Shown here piece after piece: positions 46,750-61,365 of a DNA stretch of 64,000 bases (the first letter of the stretch is position 1; each line of letters begins with the position of its first letter). This DNA comes from Bradysia coprophila. Taxonomy: Eukaryota; Arthropoda; Insecta; Diptera; Sciaridae. The notes beneath the pieces are model-generated. The model was given only the letters and a program-made list of their open reading frames with translations, made no database searches and was not told the DNA's origin. A program made the position numbers and the translations under genes. The stretch covers positions 1,584,051-1,648,050 of the forward strand of contig NW_023503296.1 in the NCBI RefSeq assembly GCF_014529535.1, in the 5' to 3' direction.

Positions 46750-48500
46750 AATGTTGGGTAAATTTTGAGGTTCTCTTAACACTTAGGCCGATGGCAAAAC
46801 ACACAAATTTATATTGGCCGAGGATTTTAGGGACTAACGGTCTCAGTTCACAAATTTGTCTGGGAAGTTTATTTTTCCTTACACTTTTCAGAGATCTTTC
46901 TTGCAATCATTTTCTTAAATTAGGCTCGCATTCTTGTCCTTGGTGTTGACAGTAATCAATTTCCCTAAAATTGGTCCTTTATTTTTACTCGTCGTATCTT
47001 GTACTGATTGTTTGTTTCATATTAAAGAATTACAGAAGCTACTGGTGCAGGTCACATATCACCTTTTCTATTTTCTTCAAGAAAAAGTATTCGGAAATTC
47101 TTTGCTGCGTGAAAATAAAGATGCTGAGGCTAAGGCAATTAATTTTTAGGATTATTTCAAAGCAATCATCATGGCAAAGGTGATGTTTTGTGAAAAAAAA
47201 TTGTCCTTAAAAAGTTGGGTGTCTCCCGCGCATCTGTACTGACGCTAGTAAACATCATTGTAAGCATTTACTCCTTCCTTTTTCATATTTATCATGTTGG
47301 GATACACCTACACATACAGTTTACTAGGAGGGTCAGGTCGCTTGACCTTGACTGATAATTTTCCCAAAAATTATTTAATTTAATTTATTTTAACCGATTT
47401 TTTCAACTAATTGAGAATGGACAATGTCTTAGGTCCAAGCAATTGACCTCAACCATCACATCATACGTAAGATCTAAAAAAAAAAATGGAATATAAATAA
47501 CATCATTTTAAATTATATTTCTTTCTTTCGCAATAAACAAAATATCACGACTTGCGTTAAACTCCGTGTTTGTTTTCCAGGATCCGGGAAGCTTCCAATG
47601 GAGCTTGAAAATTTTTTATTCGACCTCTCGTGGACAAGAAATGTTTTTAGTGGTTCTTATAGAGGGCAGTACCCGCAGTAGGTATCACGTGTAAGAATAA
47701 GGTAGAAGCAAAATAAAGTGATCGAGTCTGGTTTCAATTGTCAAAAACCAGACTCGATCATTTTATTTTGTTTTCATTTTATCAAAACAAGAAAATATTT
47801 CGATTGGAAATTTTTTTGTTTGGTCGATTTTTCGTTTTTTTGGTTCCTGCGGAAAGCTTCGAAGAATGTTTAATCGCTGCTGTTAAGCCTGAGGTCTAAG
47901 GTTTACAACGGAATTGACGTTCGGTTTATTAAACGCCAGATATCAATTACTGGTGATCTTTGTTGAACACCTTTCAGAAACGGCGGACATATCGACATAT
48001 TTTTGCTAAATCTGATACTTCATTTGTTCGAAGTATTTCGTCCTGGGCTCCATAAGACATCTACTACTTCATTTGTTGTAACACGATCTTTCTATATAAG
48101 AAATCCAACGTAGAGCTAAGCGCTCATTTTGGTGGTCGTTGCCGATAACAGATGACTTCCCCGTTTCTGAAACGTAATTGCCTTCCGGGCCATCGTCGTC
48201 TTTTCAGTTTTGTTTTTTGTTGCCGAGGCCCAGTCTTATAGTAGGCCGCGTTACTGTTACAGAGGCCCCATTTTTTTAGTAGGCCAAGTTGCTTGTATGT
48301 TTTCTCTTTCGTTCATTCGACATTTTTTCATTCGTGTCGGTGAAGGTAAGTTTGTTCTCGTTTTTTGTAAGATATGCTGTTAACTGTTGGGAATGCAGCC
48401 AAGTGTTTATTCGATCATCAGTATTCAGATCGAAAAACTGTTTATTAGAGACATTTCGGATAGAGTTCTTGATTGATTCTTTTTTGTGGTGTATTTAAGT
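46750..48500. other. Non-genic interval
   Basis: No recognisable gene. A small perfect-arm hairpin occurs at 47709-47770; the rest shows nothing I can name. Confidence 0.4.
47709..47770. repeat. 62 bp hairpin
   Basis: Left AAAATAAAGTGATCGAGTC then TGGTTT, right AAACCAGACTCGATCATTTT then ATTTTG, separated by ~9 bases. Likely a compact MITE remnant. Confidence 0.65.
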
Positions 48501-48504
48501 TTTA

Positions 48505-48660
48505 AAATTTTCTTTCCCCTGTCCGGTCGTTTGATACACTTTGCCAACATTATTCCCAGCGCCCGAAGATCTGATTCGACGCCATCTATCCATCACATTT
48601 TAGGGCGACCTACTCCTCTTCACCCTTCACATTCTGGCGCTAGACGGTCTAATTCAATTG
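48505..48660 (-). pseudogene. Relic of a non-LTR retrotransposon C-terminus
   Basis: On the minus strand the words GRPKM, a stop, then WIDGVESDLRALGI can be read. GRPK.RW.D.V..DL is a frequent C-terminal motif of RTE-like and related insect LINE polyproteins. An internal stop and loss of surrounding frame show it is dead. Short, so the family assignment is tentative. Confidence 0.45.
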
Positions 48661-49396
48661 ATTTAAATAAAAAATTCTTTGATTTACTTAACAATTTTTT
48701 CCTGTTCTTCGAAGTTTTATGAGATTTAACTGACACGGTCGACCTCGATAATTTCTCATATTTTTGACTTTCAACAAGCGAACTTGGAACTTTGTATTTT
48801 GTTTTGTGTGGTTGTATCTTTCGATTTCGGCTCGAGCTGCAAACCCCACACTTGGCAAAATAGAAGTTATAATCCAGGACATAAGTAACTATCGCCTAAC
48901 AACGTTTTTTTTTATGATGCTCATTTATCTTCATTTACAAAAAATAAGTACAAAATTTCAAATCATTGAACGATATAGAAAATCTCGTCCAATCTGTTGG
49001 TATCTTGAGGGATAGTGCCGAGAATCGATGCAGCGTTTCCACGTTGATTCGCGATACTGATCCTTGGAATCAGGAAACTTTTCGACCGACGTTCTCCTGT
49101 GGTCTCATTCAGTTTCTTGCCGATTTCGTTGATTAATTTTATTCCCTCCGTGCCCCAACGTTTTTATTTATAATGTCGCGGAAGTGAGCGACGAATGTAC
49201 TATGTCAACCTGAAACCTGACCCGAAATATCTGAAACCTCGTTGTTGAACATATGAACTGATTTAACCTGAAAACTGTTGCTAACTGAAAAAGAATGACC
49301 TGTCGTGACTCGACCAGCCAATTTTTCATTGACATTCATTTTACACTGAATTTTCCAATTCCAATTTTTTCGATGTTTTTTGGAAATTTTACCAAT

Positions 49397-49811
49397 CATA
49401 TATATTAGCGGTGGTCGATTTTGTGGGATGTTTCTATTTCTGCATCCGCTATGGAAATACCTTTCAAATGAGCTATCGCAAGACAAGTTTATAAATAATT
49501 TGGCCAAAAAAATCGATTTTTTCATATTGAAAATTGTGGAAAATCGGACCTCGGCGAAACGTGATGACTCACAAAAACTCGGTCAGCATACTTTTTCAAT
49601 GTAAGAGACCTCATAAAAGGATAAAATGCTGATTTAAGGTTTTAAAAAATTTACAACCTGGTCTTGGTGGTCTTTGATTTTGATTTTTCGTCACCTGGAG
49701 ATGATCAAGAAAAAAGTTTGTATGTGGCTTTTTGGTACCTATGGGCCACTAGAATTTTTTTGAAGTGGTCCATTTCCGATCCCACAAAATCGACCACCCA
49801 TAATATATGTT
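49397..49811. mobile_element. MITE related in its interior to the 2494-3664 foldback element
   Basis: TIRs of ~33 bp contain GGTGGTCGATTTTGTGGGAT (left 49410-49429, complement 49779-49798), with TATATTA outside on both sides in inverted orientation. The interior, near 49440-49510, carries GCATCCGCTATGGAAATACC and AATGAGCTATCGCAA, matching GCGCTATTGAAATACCTAC and AATGAGCTATCACAA in the hAT-like element. The termini differ, so the relation is mosaic. Confidence 0.65.
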
Positions 49812-50305
49812 TTGATAACGACAACAAAAATAATGACAAGCTCTGGCTAATATGGTCCTTTATATAGTTTATATGGCATGTTAAAAAATTGAAGTACAAG
49901 ATTTGAAATCAATCAACTGATAATAATACTGATCACATGCCGTCTCTAACTGGTTAAGAAATCAACTCAAGTTTATGAATTCGAAAAAGCATTTATCATC
50001 GAGTTGTATACAACATTTTTCGCAATAAAGGCAATGGAACAACAAGTGAAATAGTCACACTGGGGTAACAACGTTGGACGATGTAAAACAACGAGTGAGT
50101 GATTCAGCTAAAAAAACAAGTACAACGAAATTTATTTATTTCTTTATTTATTTATTTGTTTATAGATCAATAAACAGGTCTTTCAACCCAATATCATATC
50201 AATCTGTCACTAAAATATATATACTAAAAAACAATAGAAAAAAGATAAAGTACATAAACCAAACTTATCACTGATCAAGTCGTGTAAGTATTACACATCC
50301 CTGCC

Positions 50306-50905
50306 TTAAATGGTCAGCTTTGCCTTCATGACACACCATTTAAAAGCACTCGGTGACTGTTCAAAAATGTTGCATTCGGAGAAGTATTTATCGTGGTTAT
50401 CCTGCATTCTGTGTAGGGGCTCGTTTTGGACTATGTTACTCGAATAATTCGGAGTGTAAAAAACAGGTCTGTTCAACCTCGTAGTTCTGCCATGATGATA
50501 ATACGTAATGCTTTGATTCAAGGTTGTATCCGTATACCCATGTATTATCTTGTGAAGTATGATCTCGTCATATATCAGTCTTCTTGCTGGCAGCGAGGTC
50601 ATGTTAAGTTGCCTTAAACGATCATCGTATTCCGTCTTATGCCAATTGAATTTAAAGAAGTACATCCTGGTGAATTTCCTTTGGACTCTCTCCACAACAC
50701 TAATATGTTTTTCATAGATTGGCGACCAAACAGCAGCACAATAATCAAGCCGACTTCTCACCAGCGAGTTATAGAGAGTTTTCATACTTTCCGGTTTCTT
50801 AAAGAATTTGCCACATCGGAAAATGAAACCTAACATCCGATACGCCTTACGCGTAACCGACATGTGCGACACTGCGTCAATGCGTCACTTATTTTTCAAA
50901 GTCGC
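50306..50905 (-). pseudogene. 5'-truncated non-LTR retrotransposon (RT C-terminal part)
   Basis: A 189-codon open stretch at 50306-50872 (first codon GTG, not a true start) encodes the region after the RT catalytic core of a LINE polyprotein: MLGFIFRCGKFF, MKTLYNSLVRSRLDYCAAVW, VERVQRKFTRMYF, LRQLNMTSLPARRLIYD. Upstream, a frameshift and stop separate IDAV from a preceding FEK-like remnant near 50905. YNSLVRS.L.Y...VW and ..VQ..F are typical of jockey/CR1-type elements. Being 5'-truncated is the usual state of LINE copies. Confidence 0.8.
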
Positions 50906-51533
50906 CGATTGTACATAAATTTGATTCAGGATATGTTAGAAATCGGATTACACAATGGAAAACGCAGCATCATTGTCGATCTTAGCAACTCACAATACAT
51001 CCTACGTTTTCGGCCTAATGGAATGATTATTTATTGAGCAAAATAGAGAAGAGAGATTAGGTGTTTAGTTATAAGCATTTTTATTTTGAACGATTCATAG
51101 ACAATAACAAACAATTATTTAATTTTTTTTTGTTCTTTTCGGATAGAAAGGTGACAATAAGCGCACTAAAAAATATTTTTTATCAAAAACTTGATCTGTC
51201 AGAAGACAACGTCTTATCGAAATTTCAAAATCAAAACTAAATTCAAATAGAAATTTCTATAGATCAAGTGAAAATAAAAAATTTGTCCATGTCGAGACTT
51301 TCTAAACTTAGTTTTGTTTTACCATCGATGAGAATGTTGTTGCTTTTTGTTATAACAAGAAAATGCAGCAATTTATAAATAAATACTGGAAAAAATACAA
51401 TTAAATATTAAGCTCTATGTTGCGGAGGAATCACCAAATATTACGCCATGTGTTCTGGAACACACCACCTATACAGTTTGTCCCAGTCATCCAAAGCACA
51501 CAATTGATTTTTACAAAAAAAAAAATTTTGATT
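50906..51533. other. Non-genic interval, probable SCOC 3' flank
   Basis: AT-rich, no recognisable gene. The part nearest 51533 follows the SCOC stop codon on the minus strand. Confidence 0.4.
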
Positions 51534-52286
51534 TTATTTTTTCTTTGTGTTTGGACTTGTCGACTGAAACACGGACGATGCCGACATCAAATTCTCAATG
51601 TACTGGCCCAGTACTTGATTTTCAGACTTTAATTTGAGATTCTCCTCTTTAACACTGTCTACTCGCTGGGCTAGGTCTACAAAAATCGAAATCAGTTACG
51701 ATGCATAGATATGCAAACACAGAGTGCACACTAACCGTCTAAGGTGTTTTGTAGCTCCAAGACCTGTGATATCAACCTGGCCTTTTCTTCCTTATCATCT
51801 GGATTAATGTCATTGTCTAGCTCTGAATTGGAACTGCTGTTCGTGTATGAACTTCGTAATGAATCCATTGATCTACCGTTAGCCATACCGCCATCCCCGC
51901 TGTCCTCATTGATAATTGCTGAATATTGAAATAGAATTTAGTGGAGTGAAATAAATGTGTCGCCTGCGTGCGTGCAGTGTAAAGTGAAATGTTTTCGCCA
52001 CAGCAAAGAAACAATGTTCCATTCGTAATTAACTTAGAGGTAGCAAAGATATCTTATGAAATTGATATCAGTGAAACCATTCTTATTTTACGATGTCGAA
52101 ATACCACACACTTTGATTAGTCAACACGTTCGTGTTTCATAAATAATTAAAAACGATTTACACAAGTGATTGAACTCAATTTACCACTTCCGACTGTATT
52201 TTCGTTTTCGTCTCACAATAATTACCTTGTGGATCGTCGTCGGCTAATGGAATGTTATCATCTTCGATTTTTCCAGTCAAGGACAT
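51534..52286 (-). CDS. SCOC: Short coiled-coil protein
   Basis: SCOC (UNC-69 in C. elegans) is a small Golgi/trans-Golgi coiled-coil adaptor that binds ARL1 and the FEZ1/UNC-76 family and acts in vesicle transport and autophagy. Three exons: 52226-52286, 51736-51918, 51534-51676, all GT-AG, phases 1 and 1; 128 aa. The N-terminal ~60 residues are acidic and Ser/Asn-rich. The C-terminal ~65 residues form the conserved coiled coil: [55 protein letters not shown]. The match to animal SCOC here is close to residue-for-residue. The start ATG is preceded by ACTAAA and opens exon 1 directly. Divergent from CHIC. Confidence 0.95.
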
Positions 52287-52542
52287 TTTAGTTGGTTTTT
52301 AACTACGAAAAACTGTGCAAATTTTGAGATTTTTCCAGGAAATTTTTTTTAGAAAATCCAAACAAAGCGAATATTTACGTTTATGCGTCACCTAAAATGT
52401 CAAGTGACAGTTGTGTAAGAGGTGAAGTCCATAAAATACATACCGAAAGAACCGATTGGGACAGCTGTGATTTTTGCTCTCTGCCTCCAGCTCGCAAATG
52501 TCTTGACCTGTTCTTCCTGAACTTAGGTAAAATGGTCTAACG

Positions 52543-52815
52543 TAAATAGCCTCAATACGAACAACACACACTCTATGGATAATAGCGGCAGAGACAAAAT
52601 GACCCAAAATTATATCGGCTAAATTTGAAGTTTTTGGACAAAATGATGTATGGACGACTTGTTCATTATCAAAAATAAGGGGCACCTTCCATACATTACT
52701 TTTCGATTGGACCACGGGAATCGCCCGGAACCACCTGGAACCACTTGCAAAAATCAAGCAAAATTTCGACTCTGCCGCTCCGTAGAGTGTGTGTTGTTTG
52801 TATTGAGGCTATTTA
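52543..52815. mobile_element. MITE, 273 bp, 8-bp target duplication GTCTAACG
   Basis: GTCTAACG flanks it at 52535-52542 and 52816-52823. TIRs start TAAATAGCCTCAATAC on both sides and continue through AACAACACACACTCTA and GCGGCAGAG (~53 bp). It sits ~250 bp upstream of the SCOC start codon, within the divergent SCOC-CHIC intergenic region. Confidence 0.85.
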
Positions 52816-52823
52816 GTCTAACG

Positions 52824-53797
52824 GATTGCGAAAGGACCCTAGCAAAAAGAAGGTAGACTTGGGGGAGACGAATAACGGATTCACCGTTCTGAAGAATGAT
52901 TTCAGTCTAGTTTAATGTAAAATAGATTGTTGTCCTCCTGTCACAATGACAATCTGCGCCAGACAAGTACATAAGTTTTGGTTATATCACAATTCTATCA
53001 AGAATCATCCGATGCCTCAAAGCTATGTTCCAATAGAGCATTTTAAGACTTGTATGAAGGTAGCTAGCAGCAGACCGGCTCAAGTGGAAGTATAAATTTA
53101 GTACGTAGAGAATTCTCCACGATCTTTCGTGGTCAACTCAGGCCTGTTCTTCCTGAACCTATAGCCTCAAATGAAAAAGTTTATCTGTGAACGACCCCTG
53201 TACTTTATGAACGATTCGTTCGTTTCGATACGTCAAATCAACAGTACCAACATACAAGTCCAAAATTTCGATCTCAAGTATATTTTTCACTTTCTATAGA
53301 AACTATTTTTAATTTTCCATTCTTAAATTTCATTTTCAAAATGCATTCTCAAAAACAATAATTTGTAAATTTACCAACACAATAGAACGATCTTCGCACC
53401 GATAGATCGTTGCCGTGAATACTGAGCTTTGAATTGGGAAAATTGATGATGACAGTACCGAAATTTGTGTGTAGTGATTATTGTTGAAGAAAAGACAGAC
53501 TCCGATGGATGTTAAAGTTATAGTGTTTACAAAAAAAGTAAATTGATTGCACAGAAAGGACTGCAACTGCATACTGTTGATCGTATCATAAAACTATGAT
53601 AAAAAAAGTGAAAATAAAAATAATGCAAACATTTAGTGAACAAAAACTATAAAAAGGTTTGATTGCATTTCCATGCACGAATCCTTTTCTATTTGAGTTT
53701 CATTAATACAAAAAGATCGTGTGCTTCTGTTGCTCAATCAATTTCGTTTTCAACTTATTCTTCATCCGTTCTTTTTCGTTGTTGTTGGACAAAAATC
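52824..53797. other. Rest of the SCOC-CHIC intergenic region
   Basis: Contains the presumed CHIC promoter and 5' UTR. A partial MITE end lies at 53121-53165. No gene seen. Confidence 0.45.
53121..53165. repeat. Partial copy of the 20489-20707 MITE end
   Basis: TTCGTGGTCAACTC then CCTGTTCTTCCTGAACCTA resembles TTCGTGATCAACTC...CCTGTTCTTTCAGAACCTT at the right end of the 20.5 kb element. A further match, ACCTGTTCTTCCTGAACTTA, occurs at ~52506-52525. Confidence 0.5.
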
Positions 53798-57094
<3,297 letters not shown>

Positions 57095-57656
57095 TCATTC
57101 CCGAAGTATCGTCCCAACCTCGCAACAATGATTAACACCACACACACCTATCATCAATCTCATCAACCCTTATATGCCAATTTATTTTAGTTTAGGTAAT
57201 GTTTAAAGAGAAAATGCGAATTAATTTTATGGAAACAAAATGAGTCAGAGAATATGTTTGTTTGCGTTGGAGGAATTAATGGAATTTGAATGGAACGGTG
57301 TGTATATAATGCAAAATGATAGAACTTTGAGTGAAGAATTTCGTTTTACAGACCTAAGTTTTTATTCGATTTTACTTTCAAGTTTGTTTGCCGTCACGAA
57401 TCGCAAGAAATTTTTTATTTTTCATTTGTGGCATTTTTCCTCCATACAAAATGAAAAAGTTTTTTTTTACAATTCATTTCATCCCTTCCATGAATCCTAA
57501 TTTATTTGTAAAATAATAAAAAAATGAAGAAAAAAAAATTGAATGATATCATTAACAAAATGAAAACAAAAGCTAAGTAGTTGAATTGTTGGTTTTTCGA
57601 CACTAATAAAACGTCAAATACGCTAAACACTTCGTTTCCACTGCTATAACGAAAAT
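57095..57656. other. Convergent 3' region between CHIC and the SLC17 gene
   Basis: 562 bp tail-to-tail interval holding both 3' UTRs. AATAAA (plus) at ~57514 and TTTATT (AATAAA on minus) at ~57501 and ~57417 are candidate polyadenylation signals. No gene seen. Confidence 0.55.
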
Positions 57657-60199
57657 CTAGGCCCACGGCTGCACATCTCCCGAACTCCAAAAGAAATACG
57701 CGATGCTTCCTAATATATCCATTCCAGCGGTTATAAAAAACACAATGCGCCATTCCTCTACCGCCTGGTTTTGTTTCAAGATCATAAGTCATTAGCCAAA
57801 AGAACTAGCGCTAAATTCGGGTCATGCAAAATTAACTCAATCGCTTTATACGACACAAGCAATAGATCGAATTCGATCAATTGCCTTCGCCTCGGTCAGG
57901 CGATGAGCTAATTTTGACTGATCTGAATTCATTCTTTTCATAGAACTGCAAATAGAACGTACTTGTTGCGTCACTAAAACACCAGTAAGTGCCGGACTTA
58001 TTATTCCAGTTAACGACGTGAATGTATTCGAATATCCCAATATAACGCTTGCGTATTCAGGTGCTATATCGAGACAATTTACTCTAGAATTGAATCCAAT
58101 TTTTGGTTCGAAATCCGAATACCATTTCAAAACTGACTTACGAATAACCAGATGATGCAAAGCCACCCGAACCAACACCAATTATAATGAGAACGACACT
58201 CCAAACAGGATCGAGGAGAAAACCGGCCAGAAGCATGCAAATTGTTTGCACAAGTAATGCTCCGCTCACGTACAATTTTCGTATCTAAATTTAGTCGGTG
58301 TGAATATCATCATGTACTGGGTATACCAATTTCACAGGGGGAACATACATGTCGTATCGAAATGTACCCTCTATTAACAAACATGTCAGCTAAATATCCA
58401 GCTATGGATATGAAAATGCCCATTGTCAGATATGGAGCGCCTGACAGAAATCCAGAGCTGGCGAGATCATATTGAAGCGTGTCTAAATAAGCCCGACATC
58501 AATGGTTGATCTATTCAAATTGTAGCAGTTAATACGCATACTAACCGGCCAAAAATGTAGGCATCTGTGTGAGCATTGTGTTAAAACACCAATTCATAGC
58601 TGATTGCGAGGCAACGATTGCATACACTGCTTTCGATGTTAATAAAGCCTTCCACGGAATAATTCGCTTATTTTTGCTTGTAGTAACTGTACTTTGAATA
58701 TAGACCAATTCATCATTTGAAATGTAGCGATCTTTGTCCGGCGAAGATCTAACCACTACTATCCATACAAAGTATACCGAGGCTACCTTTATTTTGTGAG
58801 TCACGTTATTAGGTTCGGACAATAAATTCGTCACATAAACTTACCGAAAACATAAAAGACACTCTCCCATCCCAAGGACTCTGCCAGGTAAGCACTGGAG
58901 GGCATTGTAATAGTGGTTCCTTGTCACGAATAAAAATAAAAATTTTACTATGCAAAAATCGAGCAAGTAGTATCGGCATTTAATACCGATAAAAATTCCA
59001 GCATAAGCTATTGAACTCATTCGAGACCGTTCGGGAATGGGCGCCCAGTAAAACCAAATATCATGTATACACCTGTAGAGGTTACCAGAGTAACAGTAAC
59101 ATTCCGTTTTCAACGATATTTGGTAACTTACGGGTATGTGACCCCTTCGAATAGGCCCTGCAGAACACGAATGATTATCATAGATGTTACAGTTCTGCCC
59201 AATAGCGGTGTCAGCAAGGTCAGTATAGCAGTCAAACCAATGCCGAGGCCGAAAATCTGAACGAAACGGTATAAGATTGTGATTAAAATAAAGACAGAGA
59301 CTATTTCTGAAAGTACCCAGCCTTCGCCAACATCTTTCTTCAATAGAGCTGGCATATGCCTATTCGATACATCTAACATTGTACAATGAAACGGAATGGA
59401 TATGGCTTTGAAAATTTTAAATTTGCTTATACTGTGCAATGAATCAATTTTTGTTTTAGATTCACTTTCCAACAAAAGAAAATTATTATGATCAGTCACG
59501 AAAAACGTTTCTTTTCTATAAGGAAGATTCATATATACAACAACAAATGTCTGCAGCTGCGCAATACAATTAGACCAGGTGAGAGTTTAAAATAATACTC
59601 AAACACATCGACCGAAATTCAGTTATGTTGAAAAGAAAAAAGGAATTGAAAATCCATCGGAAATTTTGCAGGTGCTCGCTCACTATTTTCCATTGCTAAA
59701 CAAAAATATCTTTCTCAACGTCATTGATAACAAACCAGATTTCCTCCAAATCGTTTTGCAAACACACCGCCTGCGAATTGTGTAAATATATAGCCCCAGA
59801 AGAATGAACTGAGTATCAGTCCTCGTTCTTGTGCGCTCCAGTTAAAGTCTTGCTCCTGAAAATTACTTCGAATATTATTTCTTCTTTCGACTGATCCCGT
59901 ATACAACACATACATATCCTATTACTGTTCCGTTTTCGTGCACAATTTCTCGAATTTCTGTCATCTTTACAATGGCAACACTTAAATTAACGCGTAATGA
60001 GTAATTCGATATGTAACCCAAGAAAGCAAGAAGGACGATTATGTAGCGCCTCTTTTGCCAGAACTTCCATGTTAAAGGTTTTGCTTCTTTTACAAGCTTC
60101 AGCGAACTAGATCATTGAAAGAATTAGGTGGAAACATGACTTTGTGTTTTATTATCCGTCATACCTTGGATCTGGATCTCCCGTTTCCGGTTTGTTCAT
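57657..60199 (-). CDS. SLC17-family MFS transporter (inorganic phosphate/organic anion type)
   Basis: Major facilitator related to sialin and insect 'putative inorganic phosphate cotransporters'; substrate not predictable. Eleven exons: 60165-60199, 59914-60107 (or 59914-60064), 59736-59855, 59132-59256, 58987-59072, 58845-58919, 58546-58782, 58349-58482, 58142-58284, 57963-58083, 57657-57764. Motifs in order: RRYIIVLLAFLGYISNYS, LRVNLSVAIVKM, NWSAQERGLILSSFFWGY, GGVFAKRFGG, IIIRVLQGLFEGVTYP, WAPIPERSRMSSIAYAG, GWESVFYVF, FNTMLTQMPTFL, VNCLDIAPEYASVILGYSNT and EEWRIVFFITAG. These give about 12 membrane segments. All junction phases fit except exon 2: with the better acceptor at 60107 there is one extra base near 60061 (TTCTTGG where the family needs TTC TGG). 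A start at 60064 restores the frame but loses about 14 residues and has a poor pyrimidine tract. So this is either a slightly shortened functional gene, a frameshift, or a sequence error. Confidence 0.88.
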
Positions 60200-60724
60200 A
60201 TTTAAGGGACGCGAACGTCTCTTAGAGAAAAATTATGTGAACGAAATCTATCTAACAAAACGAAAACCGACTGCTAACTGATTATTTAATCATTTGAAGA
60301 AGAGATGTGTTTCTTAAACCTAATTCTCGAGTGTAACTGTGAGCTAATCTTATCTAAGACAATGGATGCTTGAGAGGTTTCTTCGGAGTCTTAATCATAA
60401 ATTCAATTTCGCAAACATCTACACATCGAATAACAACAATGTCAAATAAAATACGTTAAATAATGGAAATTATAAATGCAATCATTTGACTGCCATAACA
60501 CCTGCCCGTTGTAAAAGGTTAAACGAATCTAAGGTAAGTTTAATTGACAGAGCTAAGACACGATTTAATGACTATTCTTCGAATCATCTCAAAAAATCGC
60601 ATCAGAAACATGTTTATGTTGATAAATGTCAATAGAACATGAACATGTTACATTGGACATTGATTGTACAAAAAAGCAAGAAAGTCGTCGACTATCCCGG
60701 TCTTAGAGATTTTATAATCTGTTT

Positions 60725-60850
60725 TGAGGAATTTTTTTTGGAAAAATAGGGAAAATGAGTAAAAATTGTGAAAACTACGAAAAATAGTGAAAATTGGTAA
60801 AACATTGAAAATTAAAAAAAGAGGAAAATCGGGAAAATTAGGAAAATAAA
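60725..60850. repeat. Degenerate GGGAAAAT/GAAAATTG simple repeat
   Basis: Repeated variants of AGGGAAAAT, GTGAAAATTG and GGAAAATT with no fixed period. The same motif type recurs at 61255-61365. Confidence 0.55.
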
Positions 60851-61254
60851 TTGTAGGCAGAGAATGTAGAGAGAAATCGTAGATAACACTGTATTCAAAC
60901 ACGATTAAAATTTGATAATGCGAGAAATATCGCGTGTTTTATCTTTTGCCTCTGGGAAAACTTCCTTCCTTCTTGTTCGGTGGACTTTGTTCCATGTCTT
61001 GGCTTACGCTCCTTCTGATTAAGCCAATAATGTAGCTGAAGTTGGATCAAACTCTACTAAATGAGACATGTTCGTATGCGCGTAGATATTGTTGAAAAGT
61101 GTTTGCTGCTATAGAAGTTGTCTATCAGTGTCCTTGTACTTGATGGAACAGCGTCTCTATGTCTCACAAAATGTTTTTTTTTACATAAAATTTCATAGTT
61201 AAGAATTTAAAAACTGTTTGATTGATACATTATTCAACTGCAGGTAGAAACCAA

Positions 61255-61365
61255 TTTTTGGAAAAATTGGGAAAAAGTAAGGAAAATTGAGAAAACTAGG
61301 GAAAATAGCGAAAATAAAAAAAAAACAGGAAAATTGGAAAAATTGGGAAAGTTTTCCTCAAAATA
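61255..61365. repeat. Degenerate GGAAAATTG simple repeat
   Basis: Variants of GGAAAAATTGGG and GGAAAATTGA in one orientation, matching the tract at 60725-60850 about 500 bp upstream. Confidence 0.55.

Noticed and set aside
60725..61365. Possible purine-rich regulatory RNA region
   Set aside because: Best explained as degenerate GGAAAATT simple repeats.
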